Notes: a model not told the origin generated them from the letters alone. DNA of 27,500 bases from Mesostigma viride (GCA_009746045.1 RPFO01000934.1:277501-305000), one strand, 5' to 3'; counted from the stretch's first letter, positions 23,614-27,500 are shown. Numbers and translations are program-made.

Positions 23614-26600
23614 CACACTCACGCACTCACGCACTCACGCACTCACGCACGCACACACTCACGCACGCACGCACTCACGCACGCACGCACGCACGCACGC
23701 ACGCACTCACGCACTCACTCACTCACGCACTCACTCACTCACTCACTCACTCACTCACTCACTCACTCACTCACTCACTCACTCACTCACTCACTCACTC
23801 ACTCACTCACTCACTCACTCACTCACTCACTCACTCACTCACTCACTCACTCACTCACTCACTCACTCACTCAAGCACTCACTCACTCACTCACTCACTC
23901 ACTCACTCACTCACTCACTCACTCACTCACTCACTCACTCACTCACTCACTCACTCACTCACTCACTCACTCACTCACTCACTCACTCACTCACTCACTC
24001 ACTCACTCACTCACTCACTCACTCACTCACTCACTCACGCACTCACGCACTCACGCACTCACGCACTCACGCACTCACTCATTCACTCATTCATTCATTC
24101 ATTCATTCATTAATTCTTTCTTTCTTTCTTCCCTTCCTATCCCTTCTCCACTCCGCCGCGCACAGTTTTTGCCTATATTATGGGTTCCTGCATCCTTGCC
24201 TGTCCTTGCGCCCCCCCACTTCCCTTCACACGCGCAGATATGGGACACGCGCAAATCTTCTCCCAACTTTTTCGTTGCTGCGTCCTTGCCCTTTCCTTAC
24301 TTTTTCGTCGCTGCGTCCTTGCCATGTCCCTTCTTCACCCCATCTCCTCCCGGTGCGCAGATCCTCCCACGCGCCGTCGCCAAGTCCCTGCTCGCCTCCT
24401 CCGGCCAGGCCGCACCGCCCCCCGCGCCTCTGGGCACCCTCGCCCCCTCCGTCTCCTCGCTTCGCGATGCCGCCACCACCGCGCTCTGCCTCTGGCTTCT
24501 GCGCTCCGACACCGGGCCCGGCATGTTATCCCCGTCATCTGGCACTGCCACCCCCGGCATGCCCGGCGCGTCCCCGGTGAAACCCCTTGAACGAGAAGGG
24601 ACCGGCGGCCCCGCGTACATATCCGGCTTGCTCACGCCCACGGGACCGAGAGCGGGGGGGTCGGCGGGTCAAGGCGGGGCTGACTCAGCCCCGATGGTCG
24701 GCCGCACGGAATCGTGGAACGATCGCGAGCGCTCCAACCCGCGCACGCCATCCCTGTCCAGCCCCGGCGCGACCACGCTGGGAGGGTACTGGGGCGATGT
24801 CCATGTCCGGCACGGGGCGGGGGGGGGGTTCCCAGGTGGTCTCGTCGCACCGCCTCATCTGGTCGCGGCTGCCGTTATTCGCGTCGTTCGCGCCCACCGC
24901 GGTCGCCGCGCGCTCGATGGGCCACCACCACCCGGGGGGTCTCCCTGGAGATGGCTCGGAGGGGATGGATCCCATGCGGATGGGTGGAGGGGATGCCTTT
25001 GGAGAGGGGGCCCACAGGGGGGGGTTGGACGAGGGGGCCCCCCGGGGTCTCATCCCGGACACCCCCGCGTGGTCCAACATGCGGCGCGCGTGGGACCTCA
25101 TCGTATCGCCCCACCACGTCCGCGCGCTCCTGGGGGTGTCCGACCCACTCCCGGACCCCGTGGGTGGTCCCGGAATCGGGAAGCCGCTCGGACTGGGCCC
25201 GGGCGCCAGCAGTGGGATGGGCCTCGCCGCCACCGCGATGGCGTTGCTCTCTGGGGAGCTGGTCGCCGGGTTCAACATCTCGTCCCCGGTCGCGGCGGTC
25301 ATCGGGAAGAGCGGCGAGGGGTCCCCCTCGGTCAACTCCCCCTTTGGGACCCCCACATTGGGGGATACCCCAGGCACGCAGAGCCCCCGCGGTGGTGCCG
25401 GCGGGGAGGACCGTGGGGGCGCGGGTGGGGGTGGTGCCGGGGGCGCGGGTGGTGCAGGGCATACCGCGCCGGGTATTGGGGGGGCGCTCGCGGTGGACGT
25501 GCTTAAGCTACCGGAGAAGGTGTACAAGTATAACAATAAGGATGGGCCGCTTGACCCTCCGATGGAGGTGTTCAAGGCACCCAAGGAGCTGCTGGAGGTG
25601 GGTGGGTGGGGCAGCTGCGCTTGATCAGCAACTTGATGCATGTATTGTAGCTGGTCGTTCATTCGGTCACTCATTCTCTCTGGTCACTCATTCACTCTCT
25701 CCTGTGTAAATTATTTCATTGATTTTCATGTTTTAAGTTGATTCCTTTTCAATCATTACTTTCTGAAGCTGTTTTCTTTAGACCTGATTTTGAAAAAGAT
25801 CTGGGAGGGCTGTAGTTGGCTGCATCTAACTGCTCCGCCTAACTTTGCGCCTTCCTTTTGGCCTGCGCTTTTTTTTTTTTTTAATGGACGTGCGCTTGGC
25901 TGCATCTCAATGCTCCACCTGATTTCGGACTTTCTGATTTGGACTCGGCTTGGCTGCATCAGACGGTTTGTGCGCATCCGCTGGACCCCTGGAAGATTGT
26001 CATCGCCAAGAATCACGGGGTAAGCTATATCAGGCACAAATGTGCTACGTAAAACTGCTGTAAATTCAGTTATTTTTTCCCTATGCTGTGCTCACTATGT
26101 GTGGGCATAGGACGATAATGGAATGGCAATCTCCTGGAGTCACTTCCCTGGCATCACCACCAGTTGGGTTGGCTATTCTCCCTGCATTTCCTCCTGCGCT
26201 GTTCTGACCGCTTCCTCCAGCCTCCTGGTGTGGGCGCCTTCCTCCGTGCATTGGTTTGCTGCCGATTAACTTTTATCCACCCCCCTCCCTCTTGTCCAAC
26301 CAATGGCCTTGTCCGGTCCCCCCCCCCCCCCCCCGAACCCCCCCTGTCCCTGCCAGGGCATCCTGGAGCACGACCTGCGCCGCACGGCGCGCACCAGCCC
26401 CCGCCTCGCCGCCATCATGGCGGTGACGGGCATCGACTTTGACGGTGGCGACATGGCCAGCGGGGGCCTGGGCGCGGCACAGCTGTGGGGAGAGAGCCAC
26501 TGGCCACCCGATCTGTGGTCACCGTCATCGTCGGGGGAGGGCGCGCCGCTCTGGGTGGTGCTTAACACGCACACAGGGGAGATTTCGTCCAAGGTGCGCC

Positions 26601-27172
26601 CGCAGCTTATTGAGTCGCTTCATGTGCATTAGAGTCTGTTTGATGCTTCTTTCTTTCCTTTTGTTAGGTGCTTTTGTCTTGACATTTTGCGGCCTTTCAA
26701 AACGCATGTAGGGAAGACGGTCTTTAAGGCGCATCTTATGTTCACAAAATGCGCTGCCTCTTTAGAAACTCTTACCATTAATGTATCGTCATAGACATTC
26801 GATCGTGTCCTTTTTTTCCATGCATCTGCATCCCATATCCTCGTACTCATACATGCGCATCTTGCATAATATATTGGTTGCTCTTCTGTGGTCGGCTGCG
26901 TCTAAGATCTTCCTCCAAGGCGAGTTCTTGATTACATAGCCATTATGTAGCAGCCCCTGCCCCCAACTATACTCGCCATGCATGTTGCTGTCACAGAGTA
27001 CCACCATGTCACAGAGTGCCATGATTACGCGCCTGAACTGCTGCTTGACGTAGCAATGACCTTTCTGCGCTGGTGGAGCATGCTGATGATTTGTATGCAG
27101 GCATTGGCCTCACATCCGTCACGGCCGCTCTACCTGTCGGGATCCGCCAACAGCAAGCTTTACCTGTGGCAG
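168..27172 (+). CDS. RAV1/DMXL: DmX-like / rabconnectin-3 alpha (Rav1 family) protein, 17 exons in window, 3' incomplete
   Basis: Spliced gene with exons 168-630, 1680-6523, 6941-7349, 7937-7965, 8978-9164, 9648-14430, 14939-14996, 16707-17030, 17739-18026, 18517-19167, 19657-19893, 20644-21006, 21801-22631, 24361-25597, 25963-26019, 26357-26593 and 27101-27172. Every intron is GT-AG and every junction keeps the codon phase. Family identification rests on domain order: N-terminal WD40 repeats, then a Rav1-C core (LPDYHPK..., ALGVVYWMEG..., CALLYLILDR, VLMGLFHTS, KNAYVLLGQHRHELAAAFFL), then C-terminal WD40 repeats (SHPSRPLYLSGS). In known members this protein joins Skp1 and Rav2 (yeast RAVE) or WDR7 (animal rabconnectin-3) to reassemble V1 on Vo of the V-ATPase at endosome or vacuole membranes. 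The protein is far longer than usual because of low-complexity insertions. Exon 14 has one reading-frame discontinuity. Confidence 0.88.
631..1679 (+). other. Intron 1 (1,049 nt, phase 1)
   Basis: GTAAGC donor and a pyrimidine-rich acceptor ending ctcgcccag. The 3' third (about 1200-1679) is very C-rich, including runs at 1392-1424. No exon-like block and no supported gene on either strand. Confidence 0.75.
1680..6523 (+). CDS. RAV1/DMXL: DmX-like exon 2 (4.84 kb): N-terminal WD40 region with long low-complexity linkers
   Basis: Encodes about residues 155-1769. It opens with LWHVVATFTARFPIESLSW, the expected continuation of the DmX first propeller. Other WD40-like segments are VTWLQWRPG (about residue 488), LLTGCADGVARLWV (about 535), CEWLVATMAGGGLAMW (about 725), PLLASLDSVGAVLLWHV (about 1065), VVAIGQGGRWICVWQL (about 1540), LVTGGIDGSVQVWAEG (about 1680) and VRIWQ at the end. 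Between them are Gly-, Ser-, Ala- and Pro-rich stretches (for example poly-Gly near 3240-3310 and Pro/Ser near 4020-4190). Such linkers are normal in DmX proteins but unusually long here. The donor follows TGGCAG at 6523 (gtgtgc) in phase 0; reading on gives VC and a stop. Cys-rich sequence near 2140-2230 looks out of character (see findings). Confidence 0.85.
6524..6940 (+). other. Intron 2 (417 nt, phase 0)
   Basis: Donor GTGTGC, acceptor caacccgcag. The acceptor half (6798-6935) is built from diverged tandem copies of a unit around cttatgctgccacc. No coding content. Confidence 0.75.
6798..6935 (+). repeat. Degenerate tandem repeat leading into the exon 3 acceptor
   Basis: About five copies of cttatgctgccacc followed by ctccatgctt or similar, at intervals of about 25-36 nt, ending directly at the 3' splice site. 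The units are pyrimidine-rich, so they may also serve as the polypyrimidine tract. Confidence 0.75.
6941..7349 (+). CDS. RAV1/DMXL: DmX-like exon 3: end of WD region / start of Rav1 C-terminal core
   Basis: Encodes about residues 1770-1905, starting AESSGERGYELEQVLYI. GRWYEDGGGVQMLAVAVG, VRVFAHS, GGWVCIAAMDDS and PRAISSVTWSRNG match the DmX order of a propeller blade followed by the statement-like strand 'xSWxxxG'. The exon starts in phase 0 after cccgcag. It ends in phase 1 at AACG|gtgggt; the split Gly codon is completed by exon 4. Confidence 0.85.
7350..7936 (+). other. Intron 3 (587 nt, phase 1)
   Basis: Donor GTGGGT, acceptor ggctgctgcag. AT content is higher than in flanking exons. I see nothing coding in it. 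Confidence 0.7.
7937..7965 (+). CDS. RAV1/DMXL: DmX-like exon 4: 29-nt microexon
   Basis: Two bases complete a Gly codon, followed by nine codons NLLVASGKQ. Joined to exon 3 this reads SRNGNLLVASGKQ, and joined to exon 5 it continues ITAFSS, which restores a WD40-type strand pair (DG-x-LLVxxG-x-x-x-x-x-F). It is bounded by ctgctgcag and gtaaat. It is supported by matching phase on both sides (1 in, 0 out) and by family pattern. Confidence 0.8.
7966..8977 (+). other. Intron 4 (1,012 nt, phase 0)
   Basis: Donor GTAAAT, acceptor atcggcgcag. Contains the 12-mer minisatellite at 8010-8200. Before the acceptor (about 8740-8970) is a pyrimidine-rich stretch with loosely repeated cattgctctttcgt-type units. 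No gene seen. Confidence 0.75.
8010..8200 (+). repeat. 12-nt minisatellite with two alternating variants
   Basis: About 15 copies of ggatgctgtcta or ggatgctgtaca. The two variants differ at the gtctag/gtacag positions and occur in blocks rather than at random. The last copies are truncated and diverged (agggctgtctagggtgctg). Confidence 0.9.
8978..9164 (+). CDS. RAV1/DMXL: DmX-like exon 5: start of Rav1-C helical core
   Basis: Encodes about residues 1916-1977, starting ITAFSSLLLPDG. The segment LGGLLPDYHPKVLTHFLAL is a DmX/Rav1 hallmark: the conserved L-P-x-Y-H-P-K motif just before the helical core. The exon ends in phase 1 at CTGG|gtacgt and joins AC of exon 6 to make Asp, followed by KRSRARMALRLLRR. 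Confidence 0.88.
9165..9647 (+). other. Intron 5 (483 nt, phase 1)
   Basis: Donor GTACGT, acceptor cccgcaaacag. Contains degenerate repeats of a ggccagtata unit at about 9200-9291. No coding content seen. Confidence 0.7.
9200..9291 (+). repeat. Degenerate ggccagtata repeat in intron 5
   Basis: Four or five copies of (a)ggccagtata or ggtcagtata, separated by tctcat-type spacers. AT-rich compared with flanks. Confidence 0.6.
9648..14430 (+). CDS. RAV1/DMXL: DmX-like exon 6 (4.78 kb): Rav1-C core interrupted by about 1,300-residue motif-array insert
   Basis: Encodes about residues 1978-3572. Start: DKRSRARMALRLLRRCLL, the core helix after LPDYHPK. End: KPFTKEEADELADALG (about 13654), VYGLSDDDRQHLLALMDALV, DIAWALHSATQEALLEACL, LTWGDLRALGVVYWMEGL and DPNSCALLYLILDR, all typical of the DmX/Rav1 core. 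Between them lies a disordered-looking insert: about 30 copies of a 16-17 residue unit (10141-11775), a linker with LLSFG, DPF and DLLGD motifs, a Ser/Pro tract, and seven more copies (12903-13295). The exon ends in phase 2 at GATAG|gtgcgg; AG plus G of exon 7 gives Arg. Confidence 0.88.
10141..11775 (+). repeat. In-frame peptide repeat array, block 1 (about 30 copies, 48/51-nt units)
   Basis: Two subfamilies follow each other. First, 48-nt units encoding SSGQLNMAAFGGGDAL and relatives (DPV, DDSM, DDGL variants). Then, from about 11170, 51-nt units encoding ASGQIDMGAFGGHDSAV or the QLD form. Consensus: [AS]SGQ[LIV][ND]M[GAS]AFGGxD. Units decay at the 3' end (GACGASND, GASSSSG, NAFKDDD). Near-identical DNA in neighbouring units indicates recent tandem expansion. 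Confidence 0.95.
12781..12885 (+). repeat. Ser/Pro-rich polyproline tract within exon 6
   Basis: Encodes SPP followed by runs of Pro broken by single Ser residues, ending in SPPRRP. It lies between the two repeat blocks. SPPPP-type stretches are common in algal and plant hydroxyproline-rich proteins; here the context is cytosolic, so a flexible spacer or SH3/WW/profilin-type ligand is more likely. Confidence 0.85.
12903..13295 (+). repeat. In-frame peptide repeat array, block 2 (7 copies)
   Basis: Copies of [AST]SGQLNMAAFGGGD, including one GRVDMSAFGNDDGYAA unit followed by an SxRSTKxVSN-type linker that is also present in block 1 near 10588-10680. The shared longer module implies that block 2 was copied from block 1 or the reverse. 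Confidence 0.93.
14431..14938 (+). other. Intron 6 (508 nt, phase 2) with echoes of the exon 6 donor
   Basis: Donor GTGCGG, acceptor atctacgcag. The first half consists largely of diverged copies of the exon 6/intron junction (separate entry). In-frame read-through meets a stop at 14450. Confidence 0.8.
14473..14680 (+). repeat. Diverged tandem copies of the exon 6 3' end and donor site
   Basis: The junction segment 14395-14443 recurs at 14473-14521 with 41 of 49 positions identical by eye, including gattctggatag|gtacgg. Shorter copies are at 14527-14550 (cctcattgtggaaag|gtagg), 14552-14593 (gcgctgctgtacctcatc, then agaaag|gtgtggccttt) and about 14632-14680 (cctgcgcgctgccgcatg). Copy spacing is about 78, 36, 36 and 70-80 nt. 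Confidence 0.85.
14939..14996 (+). CDS. RAV1/DMXL: DmX-like exon 7 (58 nt): core strand VLMGLFHTS
   Basis: One base completes Arg, followed by 19 codons KNVLMGLFHTSTNPKDKKL. The family has a very similar K-x-V-L-W/M-G-L-F/Y-R/H segment directly between the CALxYL helix and the helix beginning in exon 8, so the assignment is firm despite the small size. Bounded by ctacgcag and gtaaga. Confidence 0.88.
15373..15826 (+). repeat. Perfect 8-mer (tggctgcc)n tract with (ctgg)n edges
   Basis: About 49 uninterrupted copies of tggctgcc from about 15390 to 15786, flanked by tggc tetramers that become impure at 15815-15835. Because 8 is not a multiple of 3, all frames read the same LAAWLPGC cycle; it is not coding. 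Confidence 0.95.
16165..16214 (+). repeat. Heptamer (ccgccca)n
   Basis: About six copies of ccgccca immediately upstream of the trinucleotide tract. Confidence 0.85.
16224..16676 (+). repeat. Long (CCA)n-(CCG)n-(CCA)n tract
   Basis: About 450 nt of almost pure CCA/CCG trinucleotides, with one ctgcac interruption near 16411 and a CCG-rich core at about 16468-16570. The complementary strand is (TGG/CGG)n and can form G-quadruplexes. It ends about 30 nt before the exon 8 acceptor and replaces an ordinary polypyrimidine tract. Confidence 0.95.
16707..17030 (+). CDS. RAV1/DMXL: DmX-like exon 8: most conserved Rav1-C helical repeat
   Basis: Encodes about residues 3592-3699: AEFLSRDFSQDKNKDAAMKN, AYVLLGQHRHELAAAFFLLG, GNVPECVGAIMRGLKDPQLA, LLVTRMRGEHNAEA, then LWMVSVIDWLLHK. 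This is the signature stretch of the RAVE protein 1 C-terminal domain, an alpha-solenoid (KNAYxLLxxxRxExAAAFFLL, then DxQLALxxxR). The upstream CCA tract is in frame and stop-free, but the exon 7 junction and family sequence place the start after ccctcag. Confidence 0.93.
17031..17738 (+). other. Intron 8 (708 nt, phase 0)
   Basis: Donor GTGAGT, acceptor ctccaccgcag. Holds a G-rich hairpin/quadruplex motif (17296-17339) and two diverged copies of the exon 8 end (17438-17460 and 17508-17530). No gene. Confidence 0.75.
17296..17339 (+). other. G-quadruplex-capable tract with C-rich inverted arm
   Basis: G5-T-G5-A-G3-A-G6 on the sense strand at 17296-17317. It is followed by accccaaccccc and acccc, giving a perfect 10-bp inverted repeat (17297-17306 with 17330-17339). 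Confidence 0.7.
17739..18026 (+). CDS. RAV1/DMXL: DmX-like exon 9: C-terminal part of Rav1-C core
   Basis: Encodes about residues 3700-3795, starting KLESLQILLDPNTLTGLPGA. Follows the family pattern of a short variable Thr/Pro-rich linker, then PSVGDYICLVAAKAW, then helices ALERRANLTAAYLYERSGL. The exon is phase 0 at both ends (caccgcag / gtgggt). Confidence 0.85.
18027..18516 (+). other. Intron 9 (490 nt, phase 0)
   Basis: Donor GTGGGT, acceptor ccaccggcag. AT-rich middle. A short copy of the donor context (ggccgcag|gtgggggg) sits 25 nt downstream at about 18042-18060. No gene. Confidence 0.75.
18517..19167 (+). CDS. RAV1/DMXL: DmX-like exon 10
   Basis: Encodes about residues 3796-4012: TFALPHLQVGLHATGNALPP, a Ser/Ala-rich linker, MHWRIARACVARTML, VGEYIQWWLGE, a Gly/Tyr-rich linker, then ERRCVETRLERDASAMADAL and ICLLAS. 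Helical segments alternate with low-complexity loops. I recognise no separate domain; it belongs to this gene by phase 0 at both ends and strong GC3. Donor GTACGT at 19168. Confidence 0.78.
19168..19656 (+). other. Intron 10 (489 nt, phase 0)
   Basis: Donor GTACGT, acceptor cattataacag. A copy of the exon/donor junction lies at 19244-19272. No gene. Confidence 0.75.
19657..19893 (+). CDS. RAV1/DMXL: DmX-like exon 11
   Basis: Encodes about residues 4013-4091, starting MIPLARSQNRLFLACRVSHR, with helical LRALLHGALAHAG and a Gly/Asp-rich tail ending GSGPSVG. Phase 0 at both ends. The tail coincides with the segment that is duplicated in intron 11. No independent domain recognised. Confidence 0.75.
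19948..19996 (+). repeat. Hairpin from inverted and direct copies of the exon 11 end
   Basis: Left arm 19948-19967 and right arm 19977-19996 pair over 20 bp with one mismatch around a 9-nt loop. The right arm is a direct copy, and the left arm an inverted copy, of the exon 11 tail (tgaagg, agcgggcccag). Confidence 0.85.
19972..20127 (+). repeat. Two direct copies of the exon 11 donor junction
   Basis: Exon junction 19861-19914 reads ccggtggatgaaggcagcgg, then gcccagtgtggg|ggtgagcc. Copy A (19972-20030) keeps agcgggcccag, cgggtgaggcc and also the intronic tgctgtctgt. Copy B (20080-20127) keeps gatgaaggga, cccagtg and cgggtgaggcc. Both retain a GTGAGG donor-like site. Confidence 0.85.
20236..20281 (+). 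repeat. Heptamer (aggcaac)n
   Basis: About six perfect copies of aggcaac in intron 11. Confidence 0.9.
20644..21006 (+). CDS. RAV1/DMXL: DmX-like exon 12
   Basis: Encodes about residues 4092-4212: VARNLALELAADAAASCQLA and LEATRQAMGILVPLLW (amphipathic helices), then a polar Gly/Gln/Arg-rich stretch ending RPAISQQLQ. Phase 0 at both ends (cctgccag / gtgacg). No separate domain recognised. Confidence 0.78.
21007..21800 (+). other. Intron 12 (794 nt, phase 0)
   Basis: Donor GTGACG, acceptor ggacgtgcag. Contains a likely copy of the donor junction at 21161-21196 (agctgcag|gtgatt, then ggggatg) and a TG/TTTG/TGCG microsatellite at 21437-21483. No gene. Confidence 0.75.
21437..21483 (+). repeat. 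Compound (tg)n-(tttg)n-(tgcg)n microsatellite
   Basis: Alternating purine-pyrimidine TG run, then gttt and gcgt tetramers, in intron 12. Confidence 0.9.
21801..22631 (+). CDS. RAV1/DMXL: DmX-like exon 13
   Basis: Encodes about residues 4213-4489: ALAHFAHEQQLVAYELAKRR, MAEMARTDHMAGVAYFGSKV, FVLAAWLGGHVGVLADVLQG, a Gly/Ala/Asp-rich linker, then DMWRVLGLSIAQALHEICAQ, LPMLRAAEEARARD and a final helix ISLGLGRLLRSQLHR. Helix-rich with a disordered middle. Phase 0 at both ends. Donor GTGAGT at 22632. Confidence 0.8.
22684..23309. mobile_element. Foldback / MITE-like element in intron 13 (tentative)
   Basis: The ends match in inverted orientation: left 22685-22729 (tcgagagtttctggagaacc, then gtttccgtttcc) against right 23261-23308 (gaaacggaaac, then ggttccccggaatctctcga). 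By eye about 80% over about 45 bp. An inner inverted pair tacaccgccagc (22932-22943) / gctggcggtgta (23112-23123) is exact. The centre has a direct repeat (22965-22996 and 23063-23097) and tagtagaa repeats. It encodes no protein. I could not define a target-site duplication. Confidence 0.55.
22998..23056 (+). repeat. Degenerate tagtagaa repeat at the centre of the foldback element
   Basis: Five or six imperfect copies of tagtagaa(t). Confidence 0.7.
23313..24115 (+). repeat. About 800-nt tetranucleotide tract in ordered variant blocks
   Basis: Continuous four-base register AC-N-C: attc/actc at the start, accc block (about 23390-23473), mixed acgc/actc, pure acgc block (about 23541-23613), mixed region, a long actc block (about 23725-24036) with one aagc change near 23874, then acgc/actc and attc at the end. 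Confidence 0.95.
24361..25597 (+). CDS. RAV1/DMXL: DmX-like exon 14, with an internal frame discontinuity
   Basis: Encodes about residues 4490-4901. The first part (ILPRAVAKSLLASSGQ, ATTALCLWLLRSDTGPG) is in frame with the acceptor at 24360. The second part (VVSSHRLIWSRLPLFASFAP, RRAWDLIVSPHHVRALLGV, GELVAGFNISSPVAAVIG, VLKLPEKVYKYNN, PMEVFKAPKELLE) is in the next frame. The two are reconciled by one extra base, most simply in the G10 run at 24819-24828. The end (VFKAPKELLE, then TVCAHPL in exon 15) corresponds to the DmX stretch just before the C-terminal propeller. Donor GTGGGT at 25598, phase 0. Confidence 0.75.
24819..24828 (+). other. G10 homopolymer, likely site of the frame break
   Basis: A run of ten G within coding sequence. 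Removing one base joins the upstream and downstream coding frames. A G7 run at 24654-24660 is a second candidate. Confidence 0.55.
25598..25962 (+). other. Intron 14 (365 nt, phase 0) with acceptor-side repeats
   Basis: Donor GTGGGT, acceptor ggctgcatcag. The segment ttggctgcatc occurs three times (25816, 25896, 25950), the last forming the acceptor; the first two are followed by similar sequence (tgctccgcct / tgctccacct). A T14 run is at 25869-25882. Confidence 0.75.
25963..26019 (+). CDS. RAV1/DMXL: DmX-like exon 15 (57 nt): start of C-terminal WD40 propeller
   Basis: Nineteen codons, TVCAHPLDPWKIVIAKNHG. It matches the DmX strand pair where a conserved CxHP is followed by a hydrophobic strand and KG/HG, continuing into exon 16 (GILEHDL). 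Phase 0 at both ends; donor GTAAGC. Confidence 0.85.
26020..26356 (+). other. Intron 15 (337 nt, phase 0)
   Basis: Donor GTAAGC, acceptor tccctgccag. A C17 run (26318-26334) lies in the acceptor polypyrimidine region. No gene. Confidence 0.75.
26357..26593 (+). CDS. RAV1/DMXL: DmX-like exon 16
   Basis: Encodes about residues 4921-4999: GILEHDLRRTARTSPRLAAI, then an acidic/Gly/Ser linker (DFDGGDMASGGLG, WPPDLWSPSSSGE) and PLWVVLNTHTGEISSK. In DmX this is the variable loop before the repeat that starts with a SHP motif, which exon 17 supplies. Phase 0; donor GTGCGC. Confidence 0.83.
26594..27100 (+). other. Intron 16 (507 nt, phase 0)
   Basis: Donor GTGCGC, acceptor atttgtatgcag. AT-rich. A weak resemblance to the donor context (tcctccaag|gcgag) occurs near 26910. 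No gene. Confidence 0.7.
27101..27172 (+). CDS. RAV1/DMXL: DmX-like exon 17: WD40 blade of C-terminal propeller; gene continues beyond window
   Basis: Twenty-four codons, ALASHPSRPLYLSGSANSKL followed by YLWQ. The SHPxxPxYLxGSxxxxxxLW pattern is the first clear blade of the DmX C-terminal propeller. Phase 0 at both ends; donor GTAATT at 27173. Several more blades are expected downstream. Confidence 0.87.
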
Positions 27173-27500
27173 GTAATTACGTTGGCAGCTCTTGTGGCCA
27201 GTCACGTGGCGGGCAGTGCCACCTGAGAAGTTTGACGTGGCAGGAATGTGACGTGCAGGGAACAGGGAATGTGACGGTACGATACCAATGAGTGGCATTG
27301 TTGGGGGGAGGGGGGGAAGGTTCTATTGCTAATTGCTGGTTTGCTTGAATGCTGCCAGCGCCACTTTCTAATTCGCTTTGCACGCATTTCCTGCCCATTT
27401 CATGCACCTCATGTAATCACTAGATGCCTTGTCAATCAACCACATGGCGTGTGGTCCCACAAACCATGGGTGCGGAGGCACCTCTTGTTTGCCCGTCCAC
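27173..27500 (+). other. Intron 17, 5' part (runs off window)
   Basis: Donor GTAATT. No acceptor or exon-like block found before the edge. The first 120 nt contain repeated gtggcag and gaatgtgacg-type segments, partly resembling the exon 17 donor (tgtggcag|gtaattacg). Confidence 0.6.

Larger units (their letters stand above)
22632..24360 (+). other. Intron 13 (1,729 nt, phase 0)
   Basis: Donor GTGAGT, acceptor cggtgcgcag. Contains a foldback element (22684-23309), an AC[T/C/G]C tetranucleotide tract (23313-24115) and acceptor-side repeats (24170-24360). The tetranucleotide tract is open in every frame and gives spurious long ORFs. Confidence 0.78.

Noticed and set aside
23110-24360. Long ORF of THSLTHSL-type repeats upstream of exon 14
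   Set aside because: A tetranucleotide repeat without stops is open in all frames. Exon 13 joins 24361 in phase 0 with a good acceptor, so this is intron.
24786-24835. A 50-nt GT-AG intron to explain the exon 14 frame change
   Set aside because: Its length is 2 mod 3, while joining the two coding frames needs 1 mod 3; it would lead into the third frame.

Overview
The window is eukaryotic nuclear DNA and almost all of it is one gene on the + strand. Spliced exons from 168 to 27172 encode a very large DmX-like / rabconnectin-3 alpha protein (the family of yeast Rav1, a RAVE-complex subunit that promotes assembly of the V-ATPase). I reconstruct 17 exons with GT-AG introns whose codon phases match at every junction. 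The N-terminus is inside the window; the 3' end of the gene runs off the right edge. The in-window coding sequence is about 15.07 kb, or about 5,020 residues, compared with roughly 1,360 for yeast Rav1 and 3,000 for animal DmX proteins. Much of the excess is low-complexity sequence in two giant exons.

Layout: 1-167 is 5' flank or 5' UTR. Exon 1 (168-630) and exon 2 (1680-6523) encode the N-terminal WD40 region, padded with Gly/Ser/Ala/Pro-rich linkers. Exons 3-6 (6941-14430) begin the Rav1 C-terminal core, but exon 6 carries an insertion of about 1,300 residues. That insertion contains about 37 copies of a 16-17 residue motif around SGQLNMAAFGGGD, in two blocks separated by SFG/DPF-type motifs and a Ser-Pro-rich polyproline stretch. 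Exons 7-9 (14939-18026) complete the most conserved Rav1-C core. Exons 10-14 (18517-25597) encode further alpha-helical and low-complexity sequence. Exons 15-17 (25963-27172) start the C-terminal WD40 propeller.

The introns (0.3-1.7 kb) hold simple-sequence expansions, including a pure 8-mer, a CCA/CCG tract, an AC[T/C/G]C tetranucleotide tract and a two-variant 12-mer, plus a foldback element in intron 13. Several introns contain degenerate copies ('echoes') of their own exon/intron junction downstream of the real donor. I see this best in introns 6, 8, 10 and 11 and less strongly in 9 and 12. Introns 2, 13 and 14 show repeats at the acceptor side. This is the most unusual structural signal in the window, next to the peptide-repeat array.

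Organism: coding sequence is strongly GC-rich at third positions, introns are long and lower in GC, and the protein has SPPPP-type stretches. A GC-rich alga, possibly a chlorophyte, fits, but this is inference and I cannot name a taxon. I see no second gene, RNA gene or CRISPR array, and no credible gene on the - strand.
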